This document shows positions 51,517 to 63,398 of a DNA stretch of 64,000 bases, one piece after another; position 1 is the stretch's first letter, and each line of letters starts with the position of its first letter. A program made the position numbers and the translations under genes. The DNA lies in NCBI GenBank assembly GCA_928212115.1, contig CAKMRJ010003334.1:96540891-96604890 (forward strand). The letters are read 5' to 3'. The notes beneath the pieces are model-generated. The model searched no databases and was not told the origin of the DNA. It was given only the letters and a program-made list of their open reading frames with translations. This DNA comes from Lactuca virosa (taxonomy: Eukaryota > Streptophyta > Magnoliopsida > Asterales > Asteraceae).

Positions 51517-52559
51517 TCAATTAAATATAAAAGCACCTTATCCAGCTAATAAAAAGATCAAAATTATCGAATCCATCAAGTTCTATGGGGAATCTAGTGT
51601 TGTAAGAAGGTGATGATTTGGGTACAAGAAGTTGATTAAGAAAATGATGAGGGTGATTAAATATAATCAAAAGCGGCCGCTCCGCCTCCGAGGGTAGGGC
51701 TTTTTGTCACCCTTTTTAAACGGATAAATAAAAATAAAATCTAAATTATTTATCTTTTTGTAATTTTTTATATGTTAAACTAAAATAAATCGCTAAGGAT
51801 TAATGCAAGATAATTTTCCATTAGTTTTCAATAGTGTTTTCTTGTAAAATAACTATTATATTATTATTACATATAATAAAGTTGTACATATGATTTTGAT
51901 TTTGTGACATATTTACTCTTACATCCTTTTGATAATGAATAGTGAATACCCTTTCGCTAAATAGATGTTTTTTTTTCATCCACCTTTTTTTTAATATTTT
52001 TTTATGATTGTTCACTTTATTCACTTAATAGAAAAAGTATTTTGAGTATCTATTTAAGGATCATTTTTATTATTATTTACAGTTAAAGAGAATAATACTC
52101 TTTTGGAAAGTAATTGCTTATTATAGGGTCATATTATTACCAAGACAAAGATTCTCATCATTATTGTTAAAACTTCTATTAATAATTATATAATCTAAAA
52201 CAATTAAAAACAATAAAAAGTTATTTCTATATGACAATTTTGTCAAAAAAATTGCATATATTTTGAAAGTTACGAAATTCTTATCGTTGGGAAGAACACA
52301 ATAGAATTATAAGGTGAAAATATATGTTTGTCAAGAAACTAGTTACATGGTCCGAATGCATTTTAATATATGTATTATTAGACTATATTCAACCATACTG
52401 TACAGCACTGAATTGATATAATAATCTTTTCAAATTAACTGTATACCCAGATTTGTGTTTTAAACTTTTAGTGAAAAAAAAAAACAATTCAATTTCTAAT
52501 TTATTACAATGTATTTTTTTTCCCTTAAGAAACAACTTTAACAAGAACTACTAGATTAA
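51517..52559. other. AT-rich spacer, no gene seen
   Basis: No convincing frame is present. A short GC island with GCGGCCGCTCCGCCTCCGAG lies at 51673-51695 in otherwise AT-rich DNA. Confidence 0.7.
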
Positions 52560-53338
52560 TCCTCCCTAATAAATAAAGATTTTTTTTGCCACATGTCACA
52601 TTCTTATTTATTTTGTCACATATAATTTTATGGTTATTTTAAATTAATTTTTATGCTAATGTCATTTTATGGTTTTTTCATTTTATTAAATTCAAGACTA
52701 GATAATATTTAAATACAATGATAAATACATATCAATTTTATTGATGAAATTTCCTTCAAATTTTAAAATTACTAAATTAAAGACTCATTAATTTTCTTTA
52801 TTTATTTATCTAAATTATTTGTTTAAATTTAAAAAAGGAAAAAAAAAACACATTAATTTTTATAATTCAATATTTTATTACCTTTTTTTATAAATTCAAA
52901 CATCTCAAATGTTTAGAATTTTATATTTAGTTTTTTTTTTTAATAAACCTATATAATACATGACTCTCATACCTAATGTATAACATGAATTAGATAAGTT
53001 CTTATCCTTGTCCATATTGTAGTATATTTCTTAATACTGTTAAACCGTATGGGTCCTTCGCAATGATGTTTTTGGAACGAGACCTAAACTTTAGATATGA
53101 GTGTCCAATAACACTAATGTGCCACTTTAAAATATCAACGTAATCATTGAATTAAACTATGATAAGGAACTTACTTTATTTTTTTTAAAAATAATATATA
53201 ATTCTTGTTTGTGATAATGTAATTCTAAAAGGTGTAATTAAAAGTGTTTCAAGATTTACCATAAATTTAAATAACTTTATATTTTTGTATCATAAAATAG
53301 GTTTGCAATTAAGAGATAAAATATTTGTAATATTTATA
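52560..53338 (+). mobile_element. Second Helitron-like 5' end, 3' end not found
   Basis: TCCTCCCTAATAAATAAAGA followed by TTTTTGCCACATGTCACATTC resembles the start of the Helitron at 47388 (CTAATAAATAA...TTTTTGCCACGTGACATTC). The downstream DNA is AT-rich and non-coding. No hairpin-CTRR end was seen before 53338, so it may be truncated or may continue beyond the Mutator-like insertion. Confidence 0.5.
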
Positions 53339-53844
53339 GGGTTAATGTCATAAAAACCCTCAAGTTTTCAGGGTTTTGTCGGTTTTGCCCAAAGTTGAAT
53401 TTTATGTCCGTTTTTTCCCTAACATTTTCGAAAAAATGTTTGGTTTTACCCTTTTACCGGTGACAGCAGGTTTTTCAGGTTACCATTATATTAAATTCGC
53501 AAAAAACCATTAAGTTTACCATTTTTTTGCATTTTTACCCTTAAGTTGATAATTTTTTTTTTTACACTTTTACTCTAAGTATTTTTTTTTTCATAATATA
53601 CGTATTCATGCAGAAAAATCGTATTTATATATGAAAAAATGTCTAATTAAATATTGTATTTATATTTTTTTTAAGGGCTAATGTCATAAAAACCCTCAAG
53701 TTTTCAGGGTTTTGTCGGTTTTGCCCAAAGTTGAATTTTATGTCCGTTTTTACCCTAAAATTTTCCAAAAAATGTTCGGTTTTGCCCTTTTACCGGTGAT
53801 AACAGGTTACCATTATATTAACTTCGCAAAAAAACCCTTAAGTT

Positions 53845-54342
53845 CAGGGCCGGCTCAGAGATTTTAAGGGCCCTGTGCTAAGAAGAAAAATGAGGCCCTA
53901 AATATAATTTTTTAATATATAAGATAAACAAACTTAAGACGGTGAATTGTCGTTACGGAAAACTTAAAAGTAAACAAATTAATTAAAAAGGAACATATGG
54001 AATTTTATAAAAAGTTCAAGGGTTAACTGTGTAACTTTTGAAAACTTATTTGTTAAAGGAAGGGTTGATTATGAATTATATAGTATAAAATAAGGGCCAA
54101 AACTATAAATTGATTTAAATACGTCAAAATGATGTGGACATGAATCGAACCGTACACTTGTATGAAAAAGAAGAGGATGCGGATGTGCTTATGCCAATTG
54201 AGCTACACAGGATTTATGCAAAAACTTGAATAAACTAATATATATTTATTTATTAAATATATAATTTAATTAAAACTCAGACCCTATTTTTTTCGGGGCC
54301 CTGTGCGGCTGCACCTCTTGCCCCCCCTTAAAACCGGGCCTG
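53845..54342. mobile_element. hAT MITE with CTTAAGTT duplication
   Basis: It is 498 bp, begins CAGGGCCGGCTCAGAG and ends in a reverse copy CAGGCCCGGTTTT. Perfect 8-bp duplications CTTAAGTT lie at 53837-53844 and 54343-54350. CAGGGCCGGC ends are common in plant hAT elements. A tRNA-like segment lies inside. It has no transposase. Confidence 0.9.
54135..54212 (-). pseudogene. tRNA-like segment within the hAT MITE
   Basis: On the minus strand TAGCTCAATTGG matches the Pol III A box and D-arm, and GGTTCGATTCA matches the B box and T-loop. They are separated by about 40 bases, within a 78-base span. The T-stem and acceptor pair poorly, so it is not a working tRNA. It may be a tRNA pseudogene captured by the MITE family. 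Confidence 0.5.
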
Positions 54343-54538
54343 CTTAAGTTTACAATTTTTTTACGTTTTTACCTTTAAGTTTATAATTTTTTTTACACTT
54401 TTTACCTTATGTATTGTTTTTCATATTATACGTATTCATGTAGAAAAAAACATATTTATATACGAAAAAATTTTAATTAAATATTGTATTTATATTTTTT
54501 TAATGTTATATATATATATATTACTTTATCTATCTATC

Positions 54539-54560
54539 TATGTGTGTGTGTGTGTGTGTA
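54539..54560. repeat. (TG)n tract with adjacent (ATCT)n
   Basis: ATCTATCTATCTATGTGTGTG occurs in the inner Mutator-like copy. Inverted counterparts lie near 54912-54925 and 55416-55430, and (CA)n lies near 55777-55795. Confidence 0.8.
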
Positions 54561-55775
54561 TAGGTTTTTTTATTGGATAAACCAATTAAGATGTAAAAAA
54601 AACAAATTAATATGTTTTTAGAACTAAAAATCAGTATTTTTATGTATTTAAAAATATAAATATCAATAAAAAAACTTGTTCAATCATAAACATGTTATAT
54701 ATAGTATCACTATATTTTTTAGAAGTGTAAATATGTATTTTTGATATATGTTTTTTTTAAAGTATAAATATATTTTTAGAAGTCTAGATACCATCTTAAT
54801 ATATAAAAATGTAAAAATATGTATTTATTACTTCTCAAAAACTATATCTATAAAAACGTATCATAATCTAAAAAAATATTATTTATCTTTTTAATGGTAG
54901 AACCTTGCAAAAACACACACACAAACAAACAAAACCAAATATATATATAGATATATATATTCTATATATAATATATAACCTTAAAACAAAATCTAAATAT
55001 GATATTTAATTAAACATTTTTCGTATATAAATACGATTTTCTGTATGAAGACGTATATATGAGAAAAAAAAATTAGGGTAAAAGTGTAAAAAAAAAATTA
55101 TAAACTTAAAAGTAAAAATGCAAAAAAAAACGGTAAACTTAAGAGGGTTTTTGCGGAATTTATATAATGGTAACCTGGAAAACCTGTTATTACCGGTAAA
55201 AGGGAATTAAAACCGAACATTTTTCGAAAATGTTAGGGGTAAAAACGAACATTAAATTCAACTTTGGACAAAACCGACAAAACCCTGAAAACTTGAGGGT
55301 GTTGATTACATAACCTTTTTTTAATGTTATATATTATATAGATATATATAGTATAGCGATATATATATAGATATATATACTATATATATATATATATATT
55401 GTTTTTTGTGTGTGTGTGTGTTTTGCAAGGTTATACCCATTTTAAAAGATAAATAATATTTTAGAATTATAATACGTGTTTTATAGATATAATTTTAGAA
55501 GTATAAATACGTATTTTTACATTTTTATATATTAATATGTATCTCTATATTTCTAAAAATATATTTATACTTAAAAAAAACATATATCAAAATACATATT
55601 TACACTTCTAAAAATATATATATACTTATATAAACATGTTTATGATTGAACAAGTTTTTTTAATTGATATGTATATTTTTAAATACATAAAAATACGTAT
55701 TTGTAGTTCTAAAAACATATTAATTTGTTTTTTTTACATCTTAAATGGTTTATCTAGGAAGAAAAACCCATATAT

Positions 55776-55808
<33 letters not shown>

Positions 55809-56139
55809 ATATTAAAAAAATGTAAATACAATATTTAAATAAATTTTTTTCGTATATAAATATGATTTTTCTGCATGAATACGTATAATATGAAAAAAAA
55901 TACATGGGGTAAAAGTGTAAAAAAAATTATAAATTTAAGGGTAAAAACGTAAAAAAACTGTAAACTTAAAGGTTTTTTCGAAGTTAATATAATGGTAACC
56001 TGCTATCACCGGTAAAAGGGTAAACCCGAACATTTTTTGGAAAATGTTAGGGTAAAAACGGACATAAAATTCAACTTTGGGCAAAACCGACAAAACATTG
56101 AAAACTTGAGGGTTTTTATGACATTAGCCCATATTTATA

Positions 56140-58116
56140 GGTAAATAATTATTTAAGTTTTAGTGTTATTAACATATTTTAGTGTAGTTATTATTGCTAA
56201 AGAGACAGACTGAGTCAGTTTACTATTCGAGACCGAATGTGCAGGGTGCACACTCAAAATGATAAATATTGACTCGGGAATACGAGGGTCCGATGACAGC
56301 ACTTCTATGTATAGGGTTCCAAGAGACAGAACCCTGACGATAGTTATTCTCTTAGTTACTGCTATTAACCACCATTTTGCCCTATAACCACTTTTTGAAA
56401 AACGCCAACTTCCAAGTGTAAAATGGAAGATGGTCTTTGCATGCAAATGTTACCAAGTTTATAACTAGAATTCATATTCTTCTCTTTGCATGCAAACTTT
56501 CTATCTGATAACACAACACAACATGTATATTCTGACAGTTTGTGTTTCATATTTGGAAGAAGCCTGAATTTCAAATTGATTATTCTTGGATTATCCAAAA
56601 TCAGATTTCGTGATACCCCAAACAATATAATCGAAATCACAAATTTTGAAAAATATATATACAAAACAAGATCCTAAAATTATCCAAGTTATTATTAATA
56701 TTCTTAGACTTAAAATCTACCAACCTATTTACCAAAGTCCGAATACTTATAGTGTAACGGTGTCAAAAGTTGAAAAATATGTCTCTCGTCCAAAGGGTTG
56801 AGGGTGTTGGTGATTTTAATGATATCACTATATCTGTGTACTTGAGATTCTATTTGAGACATGCTTACTTTCTCTCCAAACCTACCATTGGGAGGATAAT
56901 TTGGGAGGATAATCAGGAGAAATAAATATCGATAATAATATTTTCTCTTCTTTCCACTTCCTTTCAATAAAAAATGGAAAATCATTATTTTTTCTCCTTT
57001 GTTTCAACTTTATTTCACTCCTCTCCTTAATAACGACTTGCAGGTACGTTGCTAATGATAAATAAACATTTTAAGAAAATCCAACTTGTCATAGAATAAA
57101 AAGGCTTTGGAGTTGTCACTATGCATATCTGAAACGATATTGTCTAACCCTTTAAAGCTCCCGCAAAACCTCGTGAGGGCCCTCGCACCTGCTGCCATTG
57201 ATAATTGTATGATCCATCAATCTCAAGGGAAATGAGAGTTGTGTGTTGTTTATTAGTTGGATGTCTAGTGGTTGTTGTTATCTTTCTGCATAGATCAACT
57301 GTAACAATTGTGTGCTCTTGAAACCCCAAAGTGAAATGTCGTTCTAAAACACAATATGGTTGTAATTGTTGATATGAGTTGTTCTAATTAGATCCATGAT
57401 TTATTGATGAGTAAACTTTTATAGTATTGTTTTTGTTTTCATTGTTTGGTTTAATCTGCAAATTGTTTATATATCATCGCCAACACTAGTCACCTTTTAG
57501 GATATCCATGTATGATCGAGATCAAAAGTATTTGTTGTCAGTGTTAGTGGTTAGTGACATAACTGATTTGGGGATTAAATTTGTGTCTTCATCATGCTGC
57601 TTTGGCACACTCCGGTTGTATTAATCAATTTTGGACATAATAACATATAATATAGCTAGCCAAAAATCACCTGATTCAACTTTTTCTTTCAGAAATATAA
57701 CGAATACAAAATTATTCTGATTGGTCTAGTCATTCCACCTCGACTGAGGTCTTATTCTTTCATGAGCAATGGGAGATTTGTTTTCATCCAAAGAGACATC
57801 TTTGATAATTGACAAATCCAAAAATAATATTGCCATAACTTTTTCGAACGGAAGTATGATAATATTTATTTTAAATAAAATAACAGTTGTTATTTTAATT
57901 AATAAAAACACGAGGAATTACACGTCGATATTTCTTCCAAAGTGCATTGAATTTGTTGGCCCATTGCATTAACCCATTGCATTAACCAATGAAAACGAAT
58001 TGCGGAAAGGGAAAGCTCGGTTTTCAAACGGGAGAAAATGTTGACCAAAAAAATTAAAAAACCAATAACATTTGATCCGACCCGATTACATCCAACCCGC
58101 TTCTTTAAGCGCCATC
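56140..58116. other. Intergenic region, no supported gene
   Basis: There are short open frames on both strands, the longest 99 codons, but none has motifs or splice context that I recognise. Its right end is the upstream region of the VAN3-binding-like gene. Confidence 0.6.
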
Positions 58117-58124
58117 TATATAAA
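58117..58124 (+). promoter_or_regulatory. TATA box of the VAN3-binding-like gene
   Basis: TATATAAA lies 101 bases before the start codon. This would give transcription starting near 58145-58155 and a 5' leader of about 70-80 bases. The leader includes an A-rich run at 58182. Confidence 0.6.
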
Positions 58125-58224
58125 TTCCTAAAAGAGTAAAAGGGTAAGAGCGCAAAAACGCCCAAAATCAAATATTAACAAAAAAAAAACCCCTCATCAT
58201 CAACCTTTGTCTTTTGCTTAAAAA

Positions 58225-61200
58225 ATGGATACTATTTGGCAGGAACAGAATCATGGTGGCGGCGGTTTTCAGCTGCCGGAGAGTCCAAGGAGGCCGATGG
58301 AGTTCTTGTCGAGATCATGGAGTGCTGCTGCTCTCCAGGTCTCTAAAACTCTACACTCTCCGCTATCTCCATTGATTCCAAAATCTGGTATTAATACTGA
58401 TAATACCGGTGCAAACTCTGTTGCCGCCGCGGCGGAAAACAACAACCGTTTCTCCGGTGTCGAGGCAGCGGAGGAATCAGCCGCAGCCGCAGCCGCATTA
58501 CTGTCTGGAAACACGTTCTCGTTTGCGTCCTCCGCCACTTCGCAGCTAGTGCTCGAACGCATCATGTCTCAGTCCGTGAGTTCTCTCTTACTGTATTTCA
58601 AACGTTTAGAAATCAAACAGAGTGTTCTTATCTTGTGGTTTAAGGCGGAAATGTGTAATCAACTAGTAAACAATATAAGACATCATTTTCTGATTATGAT
58701 TTCGAAAAATAATAGCGATAAATTTTTTTAACGCTGTTTGTGTTTATGTTTTTAAAGGATCCATCGTCATTATCATTTTATTCTGTACATCAAAGAAAAT
58801 GTTTGTGTTTATGTTTTTAAAGGATCCATCGTCATTATCATTTTATTCTGTACATCAAAGAAAATTGTTGCTCTACCGAAATATAAATGCAACTGGACAT
58901 ATATGATTTCCCTGCAGTTCCCCTAAAAAACCAGTAGGAGGTGTCTAATATTAGTTTATTTTTGAAAAAAATGTTTATATTTTGGCGATTTTAATTGTTA
59001 CTTTTACGTTTAAATTGTAGACAGAATGATTATAAAACTGGTTTACTAAGAAACATTGGTATATTTTTAGTAGCTACAGTATTTTTAAGGAATTGTTGAG
59101 TAATTAATATTGATGGGGTATGTGGGGATAACAGGATATATCGCCATTAGCATCAGGGAGGCTGTCACACAGCAGTGGACCTTTAAATGCGACGTTGACG
59201 GAGGAAACCGATAGTCCTCCGATCTCCCCTTCCGATGACTACGACGATGTCGTCAAGGTAAAGAACTCCTCCAATCTTTTCTATTTACCTTTAATTTATG
59301 AAATTTAGGGCACCAAAAAAAATGTTTAAACTTAAAAGTAGTGTGTAGTGTGTACGAGTATGAGTGACGACTGAGCACTTGTTTTTTCATCTGTTGGGTT
59401 ACTATTTCTCAATTTAACCCTTGTCTCTCTCGGTTTTTGTTTTTTGACTTGAAAATCCAAAAATTGTTTGGAATTTGTTTTGTAAAATAGTGTAATGTGG
59501 AAAGACAAGACAATTATTGTGATCTGATGGTTTCTTTCCAATCTGAACAAAAATCAGAGAGTGGCGCCGGATGACGTGAGCCCCCTTCCCTCTGTAAGTC
59601 TAGGTCTAGGACCTCCGATCGCCGGCTATTTTTACTTTAAACTTTAACTTTCTTATCGTTACTCGACAACCCTTTTGCCCAGCTTTTCTTTTTACCTTCA
59701 TGTTAACGGAAGTTACAGTTTATTTATAGGTCTTGGACAATCTTTCTGATAAGTATATACAATAGTAACAAAAAAAAGGATTAATTATTTCTGTGAGATA
59801 CTCAGATGTTGATGTTCTGGATTAATTTGTCTTTTTTGTCATTAAATTAAGTTAATTAAGACAAAAACAAGAACAATGGAAGCATCTAAGTTCTGGGGAT
59901 TAGCAATATAGTGATCTCTCTCACTGTTTTTTTTATGTAAAAGATACATAGTAGAATACTTCACTTAAATAAGCAAAGAATCTGCCTACTTTTTCTTTCT
60001 CAAGGCTGTATTCGTATAAGCTTTAATGCTTGGGGTACATGTGTATGTAAACTGTAAAGTAGTAAAGCACTAAAGCATAGATAACGCAAAGAGGAAACTT
60101 AAGCCTTTTTTGCTCTTTTTCACAGTGTACAATTTATAATGCATGACTTGCATTCATGTTGGATCCAAGAAAAAAGGACTGAAAACTTATCCCAATCATT
60201 AATCGGTTCTTTCCTTTTTTTTAAAGGTAAATACTAAATAGTGTAAATAGAGTAGAAATACTGAAGTAGAATGAATAATACCAAGAGTTAATAACTCATG
60301 CAGCGAAAGTTGTACATGGATTTAATTTTTTTCTACTTTGGAAAAGACAATAACTTCTTTTAATGAATGATGAAAGACATCAAAAATGAAATATAAGAAG
60401 ATTTGCGAATCTTGATTAATAAAGGCCCGAAAAGACACCAGTAGTAGCCAACTGTGATGGTCAAGTTTAGACTACCCTTCGTGTTTTTGGTGTTGGCTTT
60501 AATTTCTTTTTATAGGTTTTTATCGTTTTAATGATAAATAAATGCAAGTACCCTTTTCCTATTTGGTGAAATCTTATTTAACTGATGTAATATTTAACTG
60601 ATGTAGTTACAGATATGTCCAAAAGTAAATTTTCAAATGATGTAATTACAGATATGCCCAAGAGTAAATTTTTAAATGTGAATGGTGTTTTTGATTATTT
60701 GCGTTGAGCTTAAATTGAAAAACACTTAAAGATACTTTAACTATTTTACCATTCTGTATAATATGTTTTTTTAAGTAAAATTTTAACAGTGATTTATAAC
60801 AAATTAATTATAATCTTAATATTCTATGTAAGATTTACATAAAACTAAAACTGTAAAAAACGATAACTTTTGCTTAACATCAAATGGTTTTAAAAGATGT
60901 CACATGGAAAGATAAAATAGCACAAGGGTGCATTTCTTTGGTACCATTGTATAATATCTAAATTATTATTTAACAAAATATTAAAAAAATATGTATCGTA
61001 GGTCCAAATCAATGTCAATGACTACTAAAAGTCTAAAATGGTAATTTAACTTGCCTTCGGTGAAAAAGTATATATAGTAATCTATTTGACGTAGAAATTG
61101 TATTTGGGGAAAAAGTGCGGTTTTACCAGCTTTGAAGTACAAGTCTTCATATAAATCTTTGATTGTCTGGGTTTTTGGTAATTTTACAGCTGGTAAAAAT

Positions 61201-63398
61201 GGGGTGAAACATGATTCTTTTTCATGCTTCTTTTATCAACAAGAATTTATTGTTCCCAAATGATTCCGCAAATATATAGATAGATAGTCAACAATGTACA
61301 ATTTTTTTATCCGATGTACGAGTTTTATAGAAGTAATTTTATGGATATGGTAAAATTTACAATAGAAAATAACCCTCTGAAATCTACGACCTACTTTTTT
61401 TAACCTATGTCACCCTCTAGCTTTGTTCTTACAGACTGTGATCTATCACAGTTGTCTTCTTGTCCTCTGTTTTCTCAACAGTTCTTTAAGTCACTCATGG
61501 GGTCCCTCGCCAATCGCCATTCCAAACTACAGTACAAAATGAGTTTCGAATGTCAAATCTAATTTAATACTTTCCTTTTCCATATCTAATAATAAACACA
61601 ACTGTTCATAATACAAATTAAAATAATATAAACAGGTTTAAAAATATAAAATAATTATTTCTAAATATCAATCTCATTGCAGTATCTTCGAGCAAACAAC
61701 TCGTTACAACCCCTGTTTGTCAACGCACGTAGCGGTGGTTACACAGGCGGCAGCAGCACCTGCCGGGAAAACGGTCGGAAGGTGGTTAAAAGAGCGGCGA
61801 GAGAAGAAAAAGGAAGAGACCAGAGCCCATAACGCGCAACTTCATGCAGCGGTTTCCGTTGCCGGCGTGGCGGCAGCTGTGGCCACCATCGCAGCCGCCA
61901 CCGCCGCAGCTTCAGCCTCTAGAAAAGACGAGCAAATGGCGAAAACCGACATGGCGGTGGCCTCTGCCGCCACCTTGGTTGCCGCCCAATGCGTGGAGGC
62001 CGCTGAAGCCATGGGAGCTGAACGTGAACATCTTATCGCGGCTGTTAATTCTGCTGTTAATGTCAAGTCGCATGGTGATATATTAACCCTCACTGCCGCA
62101 GCTGCCACAGGTAAACAAACAATACTCTAAACAAACAATACTCTGACACTGACCAGGTGACAGTGTAAGTTTATTGCATGTCAAACACAGTACAACCTGT
62201 CAGTGTGAGTTTTAGTTGTACTGTACAAACCGCTAAGGAAGTGAAAACGTGTGTATTTGTAGCTTTACGTGGTGCGGCGACTTTGAAGGCACGTGCATTG
62301 AAGGAAGTATGGAATATAGCAGCGGTTATTCCGGTTGATAGAGGAGTGAAAGAAAGCAAAAGCCATGGAAAGAGTGGTGGTTACTGTGAAGAGCTTCTTC
62401 CGGAAGAAAACTTTCTTGGCATTTGTAACCAAGAACTTCTTGCTCGTGGTAGTGAGCTTCTTAAACGTACACGTAATGGTAATAATCGAAAACTTTGTCT
62501 TCACATATGTCAAATTATTTGTTTTTCTATGAATTTTAAATAAATCATTAATGTTTGAACGATTAATGTAGGTGATCTGCATTGGAAAATTGTATCTGTT
62601 TATATCCATCGAACGGGTGAAGTAATGCTAAAGATGAAGAGCAAACACGTTGGCTCTACGATCACGAAAAAGAAGAAAAGTAAGTGATTTTAACTTTTCT
62701 GGATAAATGATATTTATGAATTATGAGGGCACATTAATTGGTAAATAGAGGGAAAAAATAAATGTGTCAGTTTGTAAAAGGTAATTAGGGGTGAATAGGG
62801 AAAGTATGTTTACTTTCATTTATTTAGTTTACAACATTTTAGTTTAAAAAATCTACTTCAATGATTGTTTCTTTTTTACTTAATACGGAAAGAATTAAAA
62901 TCTACTTTAGTGGTTGTTTCTTTTTTACTTTTCTTTTTTACTTAATATGGAAAGAATTATTCTTTTAGTGTATTGACCTATTTCTTTCCACCAAACTCCT
63001 CTAATGTTAAAATTGTTTGTTGGGATGCAAAGGTAAAATGATATATAGTTACATTTATGTAGTCTAGAAAAGAAACAGATTTTTATGTATACAAATATCC
63101 AGTTTTGCCATACATGACTTAATAGGGAATTAAAAAGAAACAAGAAACTTATTATAGATTTTGTGATGTGTGAAATCTCGTAGATGTTGTTTTGGAGGTT
63201 TGCAAAAACATGCCTGCGTGGCCAGGGAGGCACCTATTTGAAGGCAGTGAGCAACGGCGCTACTTTGGGCTGAGGACGACCATTCGTGGAGTAGTGGAGT
63301 TTGAGTGCAGGAACCAAAGAGAATACGACATGTGGACTCAGGGTGTGTCACGTCTTTTGTCAATTGTGGCCGAAAAGAAGCTCTCTCGACGGCCATAA
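58225..63398 (+). CDS. VAN3-binding / FORKED-like protein, six exons, frame slip in exon 3
   Basis: Exons are 58225-58575, 59135-59257, 61683-62110, 62263-62478, 62572-62679 and 63184-63398; all introns are GT-AG. Exon 1 encodes MEFLSRSWSAAALQVSKTL (residues 25-43) and ends NTFSFASSATSQ...RIMSQS. Exon 2 has DISPLASGRLSHSSGPLN. Exon 3 has GKTVGRWLKERREKKKEETR and the Ala-rich DUF828-type block. Exons 4-6 have ALRGAATLKARALKEVWNIA and a PH-like domain (GDLHWKIVSVYIHR, PAWPGRHLFEG, YDMWTQGVSRLL). The family binds the ARF-GAP VAN3/SFC and acts at trans-Golgi vesicles in auxin-transporter traffic and vein patterning. About 480 residues is normal. Exon 3 begins in one frame (YLRANNSLQPLF...SS) and continues in another after about 61758, so the sequence as given would not make a full protein. 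Another acceptor at 61745-61746 would restore the frame. Confidence 0.88.
58576..59134 (+). other. Intron 1 with a 65-bp direct duplication
   Basis: The donor is GTGAGT and the acceptor TAACAG. Bases 58735-58799 are repeated perfectly at 58800-58864 (TGTTTGTGTTTATG...CAAAGAAAA). Confidence 0.9.
59258..61682 (+). other. Intron 2, 2.4 kb
   Basis: The donor is GTAAAG and the acceptor CATTGCAG, with a T-rich stretch upstream. It is AT-rich. Near 60595-60670 a phrase with TAACTGATGTA and CAGATATGYCCAARAGTAAA is duplicated. I see no conserved frame inside it. Confidence 0.8.

Larger units (their letters stand above)
53675..55315. mobile_element. Mutator-like element (inner), same family, TTTTTTTAA duplication
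   Basis: It starts GGGCTAATGTCATAAAAACC and ends in a decayed inverted copy, ACTTGAGGGTGTTGATTACATAACC (55291-55315). It is flanked by perfect 9-bp duplications TTTTTTTAA (53666-53674 and 55316-55324). Its body parallels the outer copy, including (TA)n, (TG)n and (CA)n tracts. It is itself interrupted by a hAT MITE. Confidence 0.88.
53339..56130. mobile_element. Mutator-like element (outer), long inverted repeats, ATATTTATA duplication
   Basis: The ends are GGGTTAATGTCATAAAAACC and (reverse) GGGCTAATGTCATAAAAACC. The inverted repeats extend over 300 bp each. Perfect 9-bp duplications ATATTTATA lie at 53330-53338 and 56131-56139. A 9-bp duplication with long inverted repeats fits the Mutator superfamily. 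There is no transposase. A second copy of the family is inserted inside at 53675-55315, so without it the outer element is about 1.1 kb. Confidence 0.9.

Noticed and set aside
56153..56664. 97- and 99-codon minus-strand frames upstream of the host gene
   Set aside because: No recognisable motif or splice context, and the two overlap in different frames.
61842..62108. Minus-strand 88-codon Ala-rich frame
   Set aside because: It is the antisense shadow of the Ala-rich exon 3 of the VAN3-binding-like gene.
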